NCBI GenBank assembly: GCA_934045905.1
Contig: OW203769.1
Location: 1,637,546-1,701,545, forward strand
Direction of reading: 5' to 3'
Source of the DNA: Leuctra nigra
Taxonomy: Eukaryota > Arthropoda > Insecta > Plecoptera > Leuctridae
Length of the DNA stretch: 64,000 nucleotides
In this document: piece after piece, positions 45,743-57,300 of the stretch
How the letters are laid out: every line of letters begins with the position of its first letter
Position numbering within the stretch: position 1 is the stretch's first letter
Notes under the pieces: generated by a model
Told to the model about the DNA's origin: nothing
Databases searched by the model: none
What the model saw: the letters and a program-made list of their open reading frames with translations, nothing else
Position numbers and translations under genes: made by a program

Positions 45743-47451
45743 TCTTCGCCTATTCATAACGAAGATAATGATACCACATGCAAATAAGTAGGGTGATAAT
45801 TAAGGGACTAATTGCAATCCCATTGAAAGAGTCATATTCCATAGAAAAATTAGGAAATTAACATTTGTAATGTGAAAAAGATCACATGAGTTGTAATAAT
45901 CACTTTTAAAATGAGAAAAAAACGTTCTTACAACTTGGGGTGCAGTAGTTTGGCCAATGTCGTGTTTTATATTTAATGTCACGGGGTATCACTCAGAGGA
46001 TAACACAATATTATCCTCTTCAGGTATAATGATTTGTGATTATGACATAAAGAGCGAGGTTCGCGCGTTATGTCTCATATTTATCGGAATGTCATACCTG
46101 AACAACCAATCCATCCAACGATGTTTGCAAGCCAAGGGACGATGATGATTGTAGATCCTCATGTCTCCGACTTAGGCATTGTTTTCGATAGCAGCGTGTA
46201 ATACCCGTAGTTTGACTTCATCAACTACCAAACGATAACGAAACATTCAAGAACATTAGTACCTACTGATATATAGTAATGATAAGTATGCTTGGGGAAG
46301 TAGCAAGTATACAGTGGACAGTAGACACTACATCATTAATAGCCAAGGAGCCAAATACATGTGAAGTCTTTAACTTTCTAGCTAGACACATTTGTTTCTT
46401 ATTCGAAGGAAGAATGATGATTGGACTTGGAATGTTGTGCAGTTAGAGGATGTATTGCAGTGTGAACGGGTTCAAGGAATTGCTAAGGGATAATTGTTGA
46501 TGTTTTTTCTTTGAGATATAGAATTAAAGAGTAGAGGGGAAGAACGTTATAAGTCACATTCGGATAAAACTGAGATAAACAAAGATTCATGTTGAAACTT
46601 GTATTGATTTTCCATGCAGATCGATATTTCAATTGCTTTTTTCAAGACTGTGGCAATATTTTCCAAAAACCGAGGGAATATTCTAAAAGCTGATAAAATA
46701 CCACTTCAATAACACCCTAAACTATTTTTTTTAATGGACTTAGAGCGTTCAGCCCATGTACTACACCCTACAATTGGTTGTATCATGTGTGGTAAATGTG
46801 ATTGTTTTCATTACCACACACAATGTAATATTTAGCGATATATAAATACATAATAAATAACAGTGTCAACTATAGAAATTTAGTTTGTTAGTGGGATTAA
46901 CGTAGATATTTGTATCAATGATTCAAATGAATATAAATGTTGAATGTTCATAGAAACGCAGAGAAATGTAATGTTGTAATTATTGTTATTAAACCTTTAG
47001 GTACTACATTAACAAACTGTATATAATTAGATGAAATTGAGAAGAAGAAAAGGAATGAATATCATTAATTCTGAAACCGAAAATAAAAATATCTGCTTGT
47101 AAAATACGCCATGTGAGAATAACTTATATAATTCGTATTAATCATCATCATCATCATCATCTTCATCATCAATATCATCATCATTTTGTACTTTTACTGC
47201 TTTCATTCTAATTCATAGCGTTTTCTATAATTTATAATAATTCTAGCATTAATCATATTTCTTATATTTACAATTTACAATAATGTTATACTGTGTCCTT
47301 GAGGCATGCATTTTATAATGGCAGTGTTTTAAATAAAGTTCTCTCTCAAATGTTTGAAATTTAATGCACTTAAATGCCGGTTTCTAATGCTAATAGTTAC
47401 ACTATTTAAATATATAAATTAATTTTAATACATTCAAACACATATAAATTG
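45743..47451. other. intergenic region downstream of the gustatory receptor
   Basis: AT-rich with no recognised gene. It contains an ATC-repeat microsatellite at 47,143-47,186 (catcatcatcatcatcat, then diverged units). Confidence 0.4.
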
Positions 47452-47488
47452 AACTCTTCGTTACGTTTGGACATCTTTTATTTTTATT

Positions 47489-47613
47489 AATACAATATTT
47501 CGGTTATTACTTCAATAACCTTCATCAGGTAAAGTAAAAATTGATAAAAAACCTTTTTATTTTTTTACTTTACCTGATGAAGGTTATTGAAGTAATAAAC
47601 GAAATATTGTATT
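47489..47613. mobile_element. snapback palindrome, 125 bp
   Basis: aatacaatatttcggttatt, then 'acttcaataaccttcatcaggtaaagtaaaaa', returns as its complement on the right side with one or two mismatches around an AT-rich loop. It directly precedes H2 copy 5. Confidence 0.85.
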
Positions 47614-47615
47614 AA

Positions 47616-49692
47616 TTGAGCGAGCGAAGCGAGCGACTCCATTTGGCTCTTTTAGCACGGACCTCTGTTTTTTTTTTTGTTTTTTTTTTTGTTTTTGTTT
47701 TTGTATGCTAAAGGAAGCAATAGAAGTCGCACCGTTTCACCGATCGACCTGAAATTTTGCACACATGTAAAGACAACCTTCTCTGTTTGCAGACCCAATT
47801 TTTTTTTGAAATCCATCCATTGGTTCATTGTTAAAATAAGTATCTCCTGATAGCCTAAAAAATGAAAATGGTCTTCGAGAAATGTGATCAAACTCATATT
47901 TAGCATGGTAAGTAAGACCAACAAAGTCACTTATTTTACAAATTTTCAGCCGAATCTGTCAAGAAAGTATGCACTTATTGAAATTTTTAATAGTTGTCAG
48001 AAATGAAACATTGAAAATGAATGTCTTTCCAATGCAACTGAATCTGATTTGCTTTAGGTACAAGAGTGTTTTGATGGTATGTACACTTTTTTAGTGAAAA
48101 GCAGATATTTTTATGTTTATTGAGTTGATCAAATTTGAATAATTCAATTTGGATCATAGTTTCCAACAAATCATTTCGAGTTTTTAAGGACCTTGATTGT
48201 CTTTTCTTCAATTCGTAGTTCTGATGGCCGTGCCTCCCGTGTTTCTACTTGGCTGATTTTGCATCCAGGAGGGATTAGAAACATAAGCTCACATTTCAAT
48301 AATATCATTGAGTGGCGTTTGTTCCCTTCTAGCGTTCACACGTCATTCCAAATCTCTCCTGCATTTTGCTTCTTTTCGTTGATAATTTTGGCAATTTGGT
48401 GTACTTTGTGAAGGTATTAGTAAAATTGAATCGCTTTTAAAGCATAGATATTAGGTATCTACAGTTTTTGTCCAGGGGATTGATTATTTCAAATTATTTT
48501 CTTCTTGGAAACGTTGGATTTATTCCGTTTCTGAGCTTCTGTCTAGCCTGACATTTCCTTGAAGGTTGCTATTTTTTTTTGAAAGTTTTGATTCATTCAG
48601 TTCAAAACATTACGTTGTCTTATTTTAATTGTGGAACGTTGGATTCATTCCGTTTCTAAACTAGGTAGTTACTATTTTACCTGATCCGTTTTTTTGTGTG
48701 GAACTTGATTCCTTTCGCTATTTAGTTGAAAGGTGTTTACTTTATTTTCATATTTGCGAAGTTTTGTTCAAGATTCATTTCGTAACATTACGACATTGAA
48801 TACATTACGTCTTTGAGCACACATTTCGTGCATTTCAAACATTGATCACACAAATATTATTGTACTTTAATTAGGTAGGTACTCTACTTCTTACTTTTTC
48901 ATTACCTATCTTATCCCTATTTAAACATGCCGAAAAATGGAAAGACTTCTGCTAGAATGAAAGCCATAAAGGCGAAAAAGCGTCTGCGTGAAATTGAAGA
49001 TCAAGAAACTGACGAAGCTAAATCTAAAAGGTTGAAACAAAATGTCGTTAATAATAAAGCATCAAGGAGCAAAGAGACCCCCGACCAGACTGCTGCAAGG
49101 AGATACTCAAACAATCAACGCAATACCCGCTCTCGTGCAGCGGGTATTGCCGATTGACCGACCAACTAAAAACTTCGCATGGTAATTGGTAGCAACATTT
49201 AAGGTATTTTTGCCAATTTTCAGTCTTATCTGTCGTTATTTTCAAAAGTTTTTGTAATTCTAGCGACATTTTGTGTGTTGGCTGTCAAATTCACGGCGAC
49301 TTCGAATCTTCAGTTCAAGGCAGGGTAGTTAGAGCAGAAAGTTTCAAACGAAATGAAACTAATAATGACCGTTTAACAGATTGGTCTGATATTGTGTACA
49401 CAGTAATATCATATCATATGAGTGGTCCCATTTATATTGTTTGAAGGATATCATGTGATTTTTGAAACTTAACAAGGAACCGTTCAATCAAAGGTTTAAT
49501 CGAACAGCTTAAAACTTAGCAAGGTTATTGGGACCAATATTTTTGGAAATTTTGGAGATATTTATACAAGTCTGTGACGAAATTCAAGAATTATTGGCTT
49601 TTAATGACATTTTCGATAGACATAATTTCGGTTCGAGGTGTTGCGTGTATCCGTGCTCGCTCATCAACGCGTTACTCAGAGCGTTTTCCTAG
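47616..49692 (+). mobile_element. H2 copy 5, long form (2.08 kb)
   Basis: It begins ttgagcgagcgaagcgagcg and ends with tcaacgcgttactcagagcg and ttttcctag at 49,692. It includes a 76-codon frame (48,927-49,157). It is nearly identical along its length to copy 6; differences are scattered single bases and one- or two-base indels. Confidence 0.75.
48927..49157 (+). CDS. 76-residue basic protein frame in H2 copy 5
   Basis: The frame starts MPKNGKTSARMKAIKAKKRL and ends QTAARRYSNNQRNTRSRAAG plus three residues. It is rich in Lys, Arg, Asn and Thr, with ETPDQTAARR resembling the ETPEQ.A.R. repeats in the N-terminal part of many Helitron replicase proteins. That resemblance is from memory of the pattern. 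It may be the first coding exon of an ancestral replicase, kept while the rest was lost. It has no Rep or helicase domain. Confidence 0.45.
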   Translation: MPKNGKTSARMKAIKAKKRLREIEDQETDEAKSKRLKQNVVNNKASRSKETPDQTAARRYSNNQRNTRSRAAGIAD

Positions 49693-49740
49693 TAAAAATA
49701 AAAGAACTTGTGAAATGTCCAAACGTAACGAAGAGTTTAA

Positions 49741-51804
49741 TTGAGCGAGCGAAGCGAGCGACTCCATGTGGCTCTTTTAGCACGGACCTCTGTTTTTTTT
49801 TTTTTTTTTGTTTTTGTATGCTAAAGGAAGCAATAGAAGTCGCACCGTTTCACCGATCGACCTGAAATTTTGCACACATGTAAAGACAACCTTCTCTGTT
49901 TGCAGACCTAATTTTTTTTTGAAATCCATCCATTGGTTCATTGTTAAAATAAGTATCTCCTGATAGCCTAAAAAATGAAAATGGTCTTCGAGAAATGTGA
50001 TCAAACTCATATTTAGCATGGTCAGTAAGACCAACAATGTCACTTATTTTACAAATTTTCAGCCGAATCTGTCAAGAAAGTATGCACTTATTGACATTTT
50101 TAATAGCTGTCAGAAATGAAACATTGAAAATTAATGTCTTTCCAATGCAACTGAATCTGATTTGCTTTAGGTACAAGAGTGTTTTGATGGTATGTACACT
50201 TTTTTAGTGAAAAGCAGATATTTGTATGTTTATTGAGTTGATCAAATTTGAATAATTCAATTTGGATCATAGTTTCCAACAAATCATTTCGAGTTTTTAA
50301 GGACCTTGATTGTCTTTTCGTCAATTCGTAGTTCTGATGGTCGTGCCTCCCGTGTTTCTACTTGGCTGATTTTGCATCCAGGAGGGATTAGAAACATAAG
50401 CTCACATTTCAATAATATCATTGAGTGGCGTTTGTTCTCTTCTAGCGTTCACACGTCATTCCAAATCTCTCCTGCATTTTGCTTCTTTTCGTTGATAATT
50501 TTGGCAATTTGGTGTACTTTGTGATGGTATTAGTAAAATTGAATCGCTTTTAAAGCATAGATATTAGGTATCTACAGTTTTTGTCCAGGGGATTGATTAT
50601 TTCAAATTATTTCTTCTTGGAAACGTTGGATTTATTCCGTTTCTGAGCTTCTGTCTAGCCTGACATTTCCTTGAAGGTTGCTATTTTTTTTTGAAAGTTT
50701 TGATTCATTCAGTTCAAAACATTACGTTGTCTTATTTTAATTGTGGAACGTTGGATTCATTCCGTTTCTAAACTAAGTATTTACTATTTTACCTGATCCG
50801 TTTTTTGTGTGGAACTTTGATTCCTTTCGCTTATTAGTTGAAAGGTGTTTACTTTATTTTCATATTTGCGAAGTTTTGTTCAAGATTCGTTTCGTAACAT
50901 TACGACATTGAATACATTACGTCTTTGAGCACACATTTCGTGCATTTCAAACATTGATCACACAAATATTATTGTACTTTAATTAGGTAGGTACTCTACT
51001 TCTTACTTTTTCATTACCTATCTTATCCCTATTTAAACATGCCGAAAAATGGAAAGACTTCTGCTAGAATGAAAGCCATAAAGGCGAAAAAGCGTCTGCG
51101 TGAAATTGAAGATCAAGAAACTGACGAAGCTAAATCTAAAAGGTTGAAACAAAATGTCGTTAATAATAAAGCATCAAGGAGCAAAGAGACCCCCGACCAG
51201 ACTGCTGCAAGGAGATACTCAAACAATCAACGCAATACCCGCTCTCGTGCAGCGGGTATTGCCGATTGACCGACCAACTAAAAACTTCGCATGGTAATTG
51301 GTAGCAACATTTAAGGTATTTTTGCCAATTTTCAGTCTAATTTGTAGTTATTTTCAAAAGTTTTTGTAATTTTAGGGACATTTTGTGTGTTGGCTGTCAA
51401 ATTCATGGCGACTTCGAATCTTCAGTTCAAGGCAAGGTAGTTAGAGCAGAAAGTTTCAAACGAAATGAAACTAATAATGATCGTTTAACAGATTGATCTG
51501 ATATTGTGTCCACAGTAATATCATATCATATGAGTGGTCCCAGGTATATTGTTTGAAGGATATCATGTGATTTTTGAAACGTAACAAGGAACCGTTCAAT
51601 CAAAGGTTTAATCGATCAACTTAAAACTTAGCAAGGTTATTGGGACCAATTTTTTGGGAAATTTTGGAGATATTTATACAAGTCTGTGACGAAATTCAAG
51701 AATTATTGGCTTTTAATGACATTTTCGATAGACATAATTTCGGTTCGAGGTGTTGCGTGTATCCGTGCTCGCTCATCAACGCGTTACTCAGAGCGTTTTC
51801 CTAG
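49741..51804 (+). mobile_element. H2 copy 6, long form (2.06 kb), tandem to copy 5
   Basis: It has the same ends and interior as copy 5 and is separated from it by 48 bp that contain one arm of the split TIR element. It ends with CTAG at 51,804. Similarity to copy 5 is high throughout, so both are young or arose by one local duplication. Confidence 0.75.
51039..51269 (+). CDS. 76-residue basic protein frame in H2 copy 6
   Basis: The translation is identical to that at 48,927-49,157, although the surrounding non-coding sequence of the two copies differs at scattered sites. The frame ends in the same stop codon just before 'ccgaccaactaaaaact'. Confidence 0.45.
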   Translation: MPKNGKTSARMKAIKAKKRLREIEDQETDEAKSKRLKQNVVNNKASRSKETPDQTAARRYSNNQRNTRSRAAGIAD

Positions 51805-54384
51805 TTAATATTCAAGTTCAAGAGCTAAAGTAATCCTTTACTATAATATGCTTAAAAGAGAAGAACGTCGTCCCCGTAGCAACGTGGTTGAAAATTTGGT
51901 TCTTTATACAAATCTTGAATTTTCCACCGATCAAGTTGAAACTCGCCAGTAATGTACATAATTACGTGACTTGATTTATAGTAACACTTTCGCGACATTC
52001 TGTTCAGTATTTACCGAGTTATTCGTGAAAAACATTGCTTTTACTGACCTCTTAATTTTAAACGTCAATTTCAATTGAGCGGTGAAAATAAATTTTAGTA
52101 GGCAGTGTAACTAATTTTCACAAATCGACCTGAACAATATTTGGCCATGGAATCCTAAGGTTGGAAGTTGCGTTACGATTCGCGTCTATAGACATCGAGA
52201 ATTTAGCACGATTTTCTACGAAACTTTACTTTTCCTGTACATAATTTCAAGCGAACTGCCAAGCAAAAAGTTTCGTTTGAATCCGATAAGTATTTAGAGA
52301 GATATTAAATAGAAACAAAATTGTCATTGAAATAGTCAATTTCTTTCAAACTTTCCAAGTGTAGGAAGCCGTGAATCCATTTGGCAGTGAAGAAAATAAT
52401 GGAATTTCCACTGGAGACCTTGACTAGGATCACGGCAAACCAACATTTCATGTGACTTTTTTGGGGTGGGTTATGCGGGGGGGGGGGGGGGGCACAAGGG
52501 AACATGTCTGTCCAGAGTGTATTTTATTGTTACCTTTTGACATTGGACCTAATTTCCAATATTACGTCTCTCATTTGATATGACTATATAAACAAATATC
52601 AAGCAAGCAAGAATATACATTTTGTGCTGACTTGACAACTTAGAATTTTATCAAAAGATTTTAGTTGGTACACCTACATAATATTGTATTGTTCATTGAT
52701 GTTTTCATGTGTGCAGAGAATATGCGAACGATTAAATAATCAGGATAAGTTATAAAGTGGAAACATGCAAAACATTTTATATAGTACATTTCGTAATTTT
52801 TTAAGATTACATAAAAAGTGACGAACTTCGATTAAATCTCGATACCACTTTTCGTTCATCATAATTGCAAATCAAATCATATTCCATTTTATTATCAATC
52901 ACGCCTATTTGTTTAAATTCAGTCTCAAATATAATATATTCTTATCTTGGACATCCCCCCCCCCCCTTCCCGTGATGGACAAGGCCAGTCGGTTGCGGAG
53001 AAGAATACCCTAGACTATAATGTAACATCTCCTGACATGATAATTAAATTGTAAACAGAATTCGATTAAATAAAATTTTGGAACCTGAATTAGATCATCA
53101 TGTTGGATACATTTTATTCTGTTGTGTTTCAAATATTATAAAAATCATTTTAATTCTATATACCATGCAACTGTAGTTTTTGTTTTTATTCTTCATTGAG
53201 TCGTATCTGATCATATTTTTTTATCGTGCTTAAAATGTTTTAATAATATTGAGATATTCACGATATATTTAAATAGTTTCAAAATAGTTTCACATGTTTT
53301 CTTTGTTTCTAATTTACGTATGTACACTACAGGTGTGCATTGGGATTAGTGTGGGATTATAGTGAACCTTCCACAGATATAACTATAAATAAGCCTTGAT
53401 TTGCATTTATGATTGGTCATTCCGTGAGGTGAAAAACATTGTTACGAGAGACAATTCTTTGCCAGCATATCAGAGTAGTTTTATTTTAATGGTGGTCCAT
53501 CTTCAGTTATGCATTGCCTTGCCCAGAAAGAGAGCTTATTGGGTCATGTATTACTTGGCGGGGCTCTCTAGTTTACATATAAATTGATTATTAAAAAATA
53601 TGTTAAATAAGGAAAACAAATTAGTGGATATGTTTTTAATTTTTTTAATATTAAAACCTGATTAAATTATTGTTATTTGTTTATTTTATATGAACTGTTT
53701 TTGATATTACTACAATATGTGTATTTTCCTTTTTTCTTTGTAGATTTGTTTGGAACTCCATGAATGCGTTCTATTATTGTTACTGTTTTTATTTGTTTGA
53801 ATCATCTCCACAGATGAGCTCCACAGATGAGCTAATAGTAGCTTTGTGGAATTATGAGTTTGTATTATTTTCTGGTTTTCAATAAAGGAGTTAAACCCCC
53901 CCCCCCCTCCCAAAAAAAATCAGTCATTTGCAAATTAGTTTATGTGTCTTGTCGTGTCAATTTCAGTAACGAAATTGTAAGATTTAATTATTCAGTTAAT
54001 TTAAATTGTCAATCCAATTTCAATTGTATGTAATGTGTAATTTGTAATTGCGAATGTATAATATTGTGAATTTGTGTTCCATGAAATGAAATCTGTTTTA
54101 TTTTTAATTTTATTGTCCCAGACTAGCCAATTGGCAATGTGGCATAGTTAGTAGAAAAATGTGTTTTTATTTAAACAGTAATAAAGAATTTGAAACTAAA
54201 AACAAATATGAACTTGGCAACTACCATTATGGACCACCGACATTTCCAGACATAGGAATACAGCCATTTAGCTATATTATAGATACAAGTTTTGTAATGT
54301 TTCTTTTTAAGGACGAGAGCTTCGAAAAGAATGACACTACTTAGCTATTTTCTAAAGAGATTTTCGCTATATCCAAGTACTTAC
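51805..54384. other. intergenic, no gene recognised; G and C tracts
   Basis: AT-rich sequence. A G tract lies at about 52,478-52,492, and C tracts at 52,958 and 53,897. A minus-strand frame near 52,305-52,505 has no recognised family. The last exon of OR-C should lie just below 54,384, but I could not pick it out. Confidence 0.4.
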
Positions 54385-57300
54385 AACTCGATATGTCTCC
54401 AAAGATAAGGGCACGAAACCTGCCACCTTGATTATAAAAGGTTGATTAGCCATCGACATCATGATCCGCATCGATCGCTTGAAGCTATCCGATGCTTCGT
54501 ACCAATCACAACCGTAGACAGCATCTCTCACAAGCGAGCTCTGTAACACGGGACAATCGGACTGTTACAAATGGCGCCGAACGTAAAAATGTGTTACGTC
54601 TTACTTACGTCCTCCGTTAGCTGCTCCAGCAGCCAGGCATACATGGCAAGGAACATCGTTGCCACACAAATCATTGCCATTATTACATATTGGACTGAAT
54701 TGATATATTTAACCTGAAATGAATGTGTGTACCATTATTATTCAAATCATCTGCGTCTATGGGACAACATGTTGTTTGAACAACTGGCACTACGTGATGT
54801 TCTAATATTGACACAAGGAAAGCGACTTTATTTCAGGTTATCCATCAGTAACCGGTGTTCGGTGTAAAAAATCATTCAGTCTCAGTAGAACTGGAAAGTA
54901 ATGAATATTTTGTGAAAAAGATAAGCCATAAGTTTTAAATAGTGACACACGGTTAGATAACGATCAGGACAGTTGAGTAGGTATAATGCATAACTTTCTT
55001 TACCATCCAAATATTTATGCGTAGGTTATTTGTAAAATATTAATTTCTAGAGGCAAATTAGGATTAAAAAATTTATTGGCATACGTTTCGAAAGTTAATA
55101 ATTGATAGTACTTATCGTCGTTTTACTGGGCTTATAAAATGCATATAATATTTAGGACACAAACCTACACTTCAAAAAACAAATATAATATGAAACTATA
55201 TTTTCTTAAATGAAACAGACGTAAACAGTGGTGGGAAACTATCATCCCAGTAACCTATAAAGGGATAAACTATCTCCTCACATTTATTTCTCTATATTTC
55301 TCATATTTTATTTTCTGTCTGAATAAGGTGTTATTTTTGAGAATATTCCACTAGGCTTACCATGGACAGTGAGGTGACCTCCGAGCATGTTGCAATCATG
55401 TACAAAACAATTCCACTCACGCACAGAGGATGCAGCACACGAAGTAGATCGCCACATAACCTGTATGCAATGCAAAATGCAGCTCATTAAAACAATCTTT
55501 ATTGAAGCGACAGAAATTGGCATATTTGAAACGAATATGAATTGTTGCAAGACCTCGAGACAGTGAAGAATATTTTGTTTTGAGAGAAGAGTGTGGAAAA
55601 GAAATTATGTATGAGAAAGAGGTTTGTAGTAAACAAGAAGTAAAGCAACTCTAAGTAATGTTCAATGGCATGGTGCATCGTGATCTTATAATTGTAATGT
55701 TATATATAAATTATTAAAAAGAATGAATCTTTATGGTTAATTCTTGTCAGATTCCCCTACCCTGCAACACCGTTATTTAAAACCAATCAAGTTTCAGCAA
55801 CGAACAAATAATTACCTATAAACTCTCCATGGTATTGATAACTTCGAGAACTCGTTACAAGTAATTATTCTCCCTACCTGATGAGTTCTTGGTGATGCTG
55901 GATGCAGTCAGCCAGGCGCTTCTGCATCACCAAGTCCAGCTCGCGCTGCATCACTTCGTCTTCTGCGGCTCGCAATTTAGAGATAAGTTTTGGGACGACG
56001 TTGATTACCCAAGTCTTTCCGTATAGTTTCGATACTAGTTGAGCTCCTTGGTCCAACTCCATCACAGCTCGCTTATTGGGCGATGTATTCTCTACAGCTT
56101 GAACAATGTTCTCCACCTCCTTGCGTTTATCAACTCTCTCCTTGATGGCTTCGCTTACAGCCTCCTTTAATCCGTGAATAGCTTCATACATCTTGAAAGA
56201 GACAATAGAAGGATTTGCTCCTCCTTGGTCATTCTCCATAACAGCTGGTGTTCGACTGTTCACTCTCTTCTGGCGAAACTTTCTGACGACTTTCTTGAGC
56301 CTGTCAGCTTCACTGTTGTTCGACTCAATCACACTTTGCTTACTGTTCTCGCTCTCCTGGTGACGCTTGGCCACTGTCCACTCTACGCTTACAGGTCTTC
56401 CTTGATCTAAGTCGATTATACCTAGCTCATTTGTCGATGTATGCTCAACTGTCTTAACTCTAACCTTCTTGCAACCTTTATGAATGTAAACTCTCTCCTT
56501 GACGGCTACGCTTACAACCTCCCTTAATTCATGTATTGCTCCATTCATTTCGGACAGGACAAATGAAGTGGAATGACCTCGCCGTTGGTCATACTCCATG
56601 ACAGCTGGTGTGCGAATGCACTTGGTCTTCTGGCGACGCTTGGCCATGATGTGCTCGAGACTGTCAGCTCGGATATTCAACAACTTGTCGCACAGAACTC
56701 GGAATTGGCACGATATTTGGATAATGATTATGAACATGACTATATGTACAGTCCCAAACAATAGTACTATTAACACCCATATGGTCATAACGCTAGCAAC
56801 GGATATGTGCTTAAATGAAGAACTCGAGGTGTCGAATGGATAGTAGAACCTGCGAAACATTAGGGATTTTTATTTTACGCACATTGATGCAAACTTTGCA
56901 TGTAATAAAACCATTGACATCCGCTCTTTATGGGATTCGTGACTGCTATAGCTGCAGCACTGAATGCTTTCGCCGATATCTGAGGCCGCACTGCAAGACA
57001 AGATTCTGGCAATATAAAAACATATTATTAATTTTGTTCAATGCTACGTCATGCCTTCATATTTATAACATACAGCAAAATTAAGCATATTGCTGTGCTG
57101 CGTCAGCTTTCCCTGCAATCTTGGCCTATGTAAGACGATCTCAGCCGGACGAGTGAAGAATTTGACCTTGGTCTGTACGTGAGAACGGGGCGGTTTCGTT
57201 TGTCACTAGACATCGACGACAGATGACTGGCCAGTCGCATGTCCTCAACCCCAGTGTACGTCAATGATGAACCAAAAAGTAGTTGATCGGCATGCCGAAA

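Larger units (their letters stand above)
47452..49738. mobile_element. split TIR element holding a palindrome and H2 copy 5
   Basis: aactcttcgttacgtttgga at 47,452 has its inverted complement tccaaacgtaacgaagagtt ending at about 49,737, and the match extends into ttttattttta/taaaaataaaa. Between the two arms lie a 125-bp palindrome and a 2.07-kb H2 copy, so the arms appear to be ends of one older short element pushed apart by insertions. Confidence 0.55.

Noticed and set aside
52305..52505. Minus-strand frame with a Pro run
   Set aside because: The Pro run is just the G tract, and the rest matches nothing I recognise.
53400..54384. Last exon of OR-C
   Set aside because: Several AG acceptors exist, but none is followed by a convincing short C-terminal receptor tail; I preferred not to guess.
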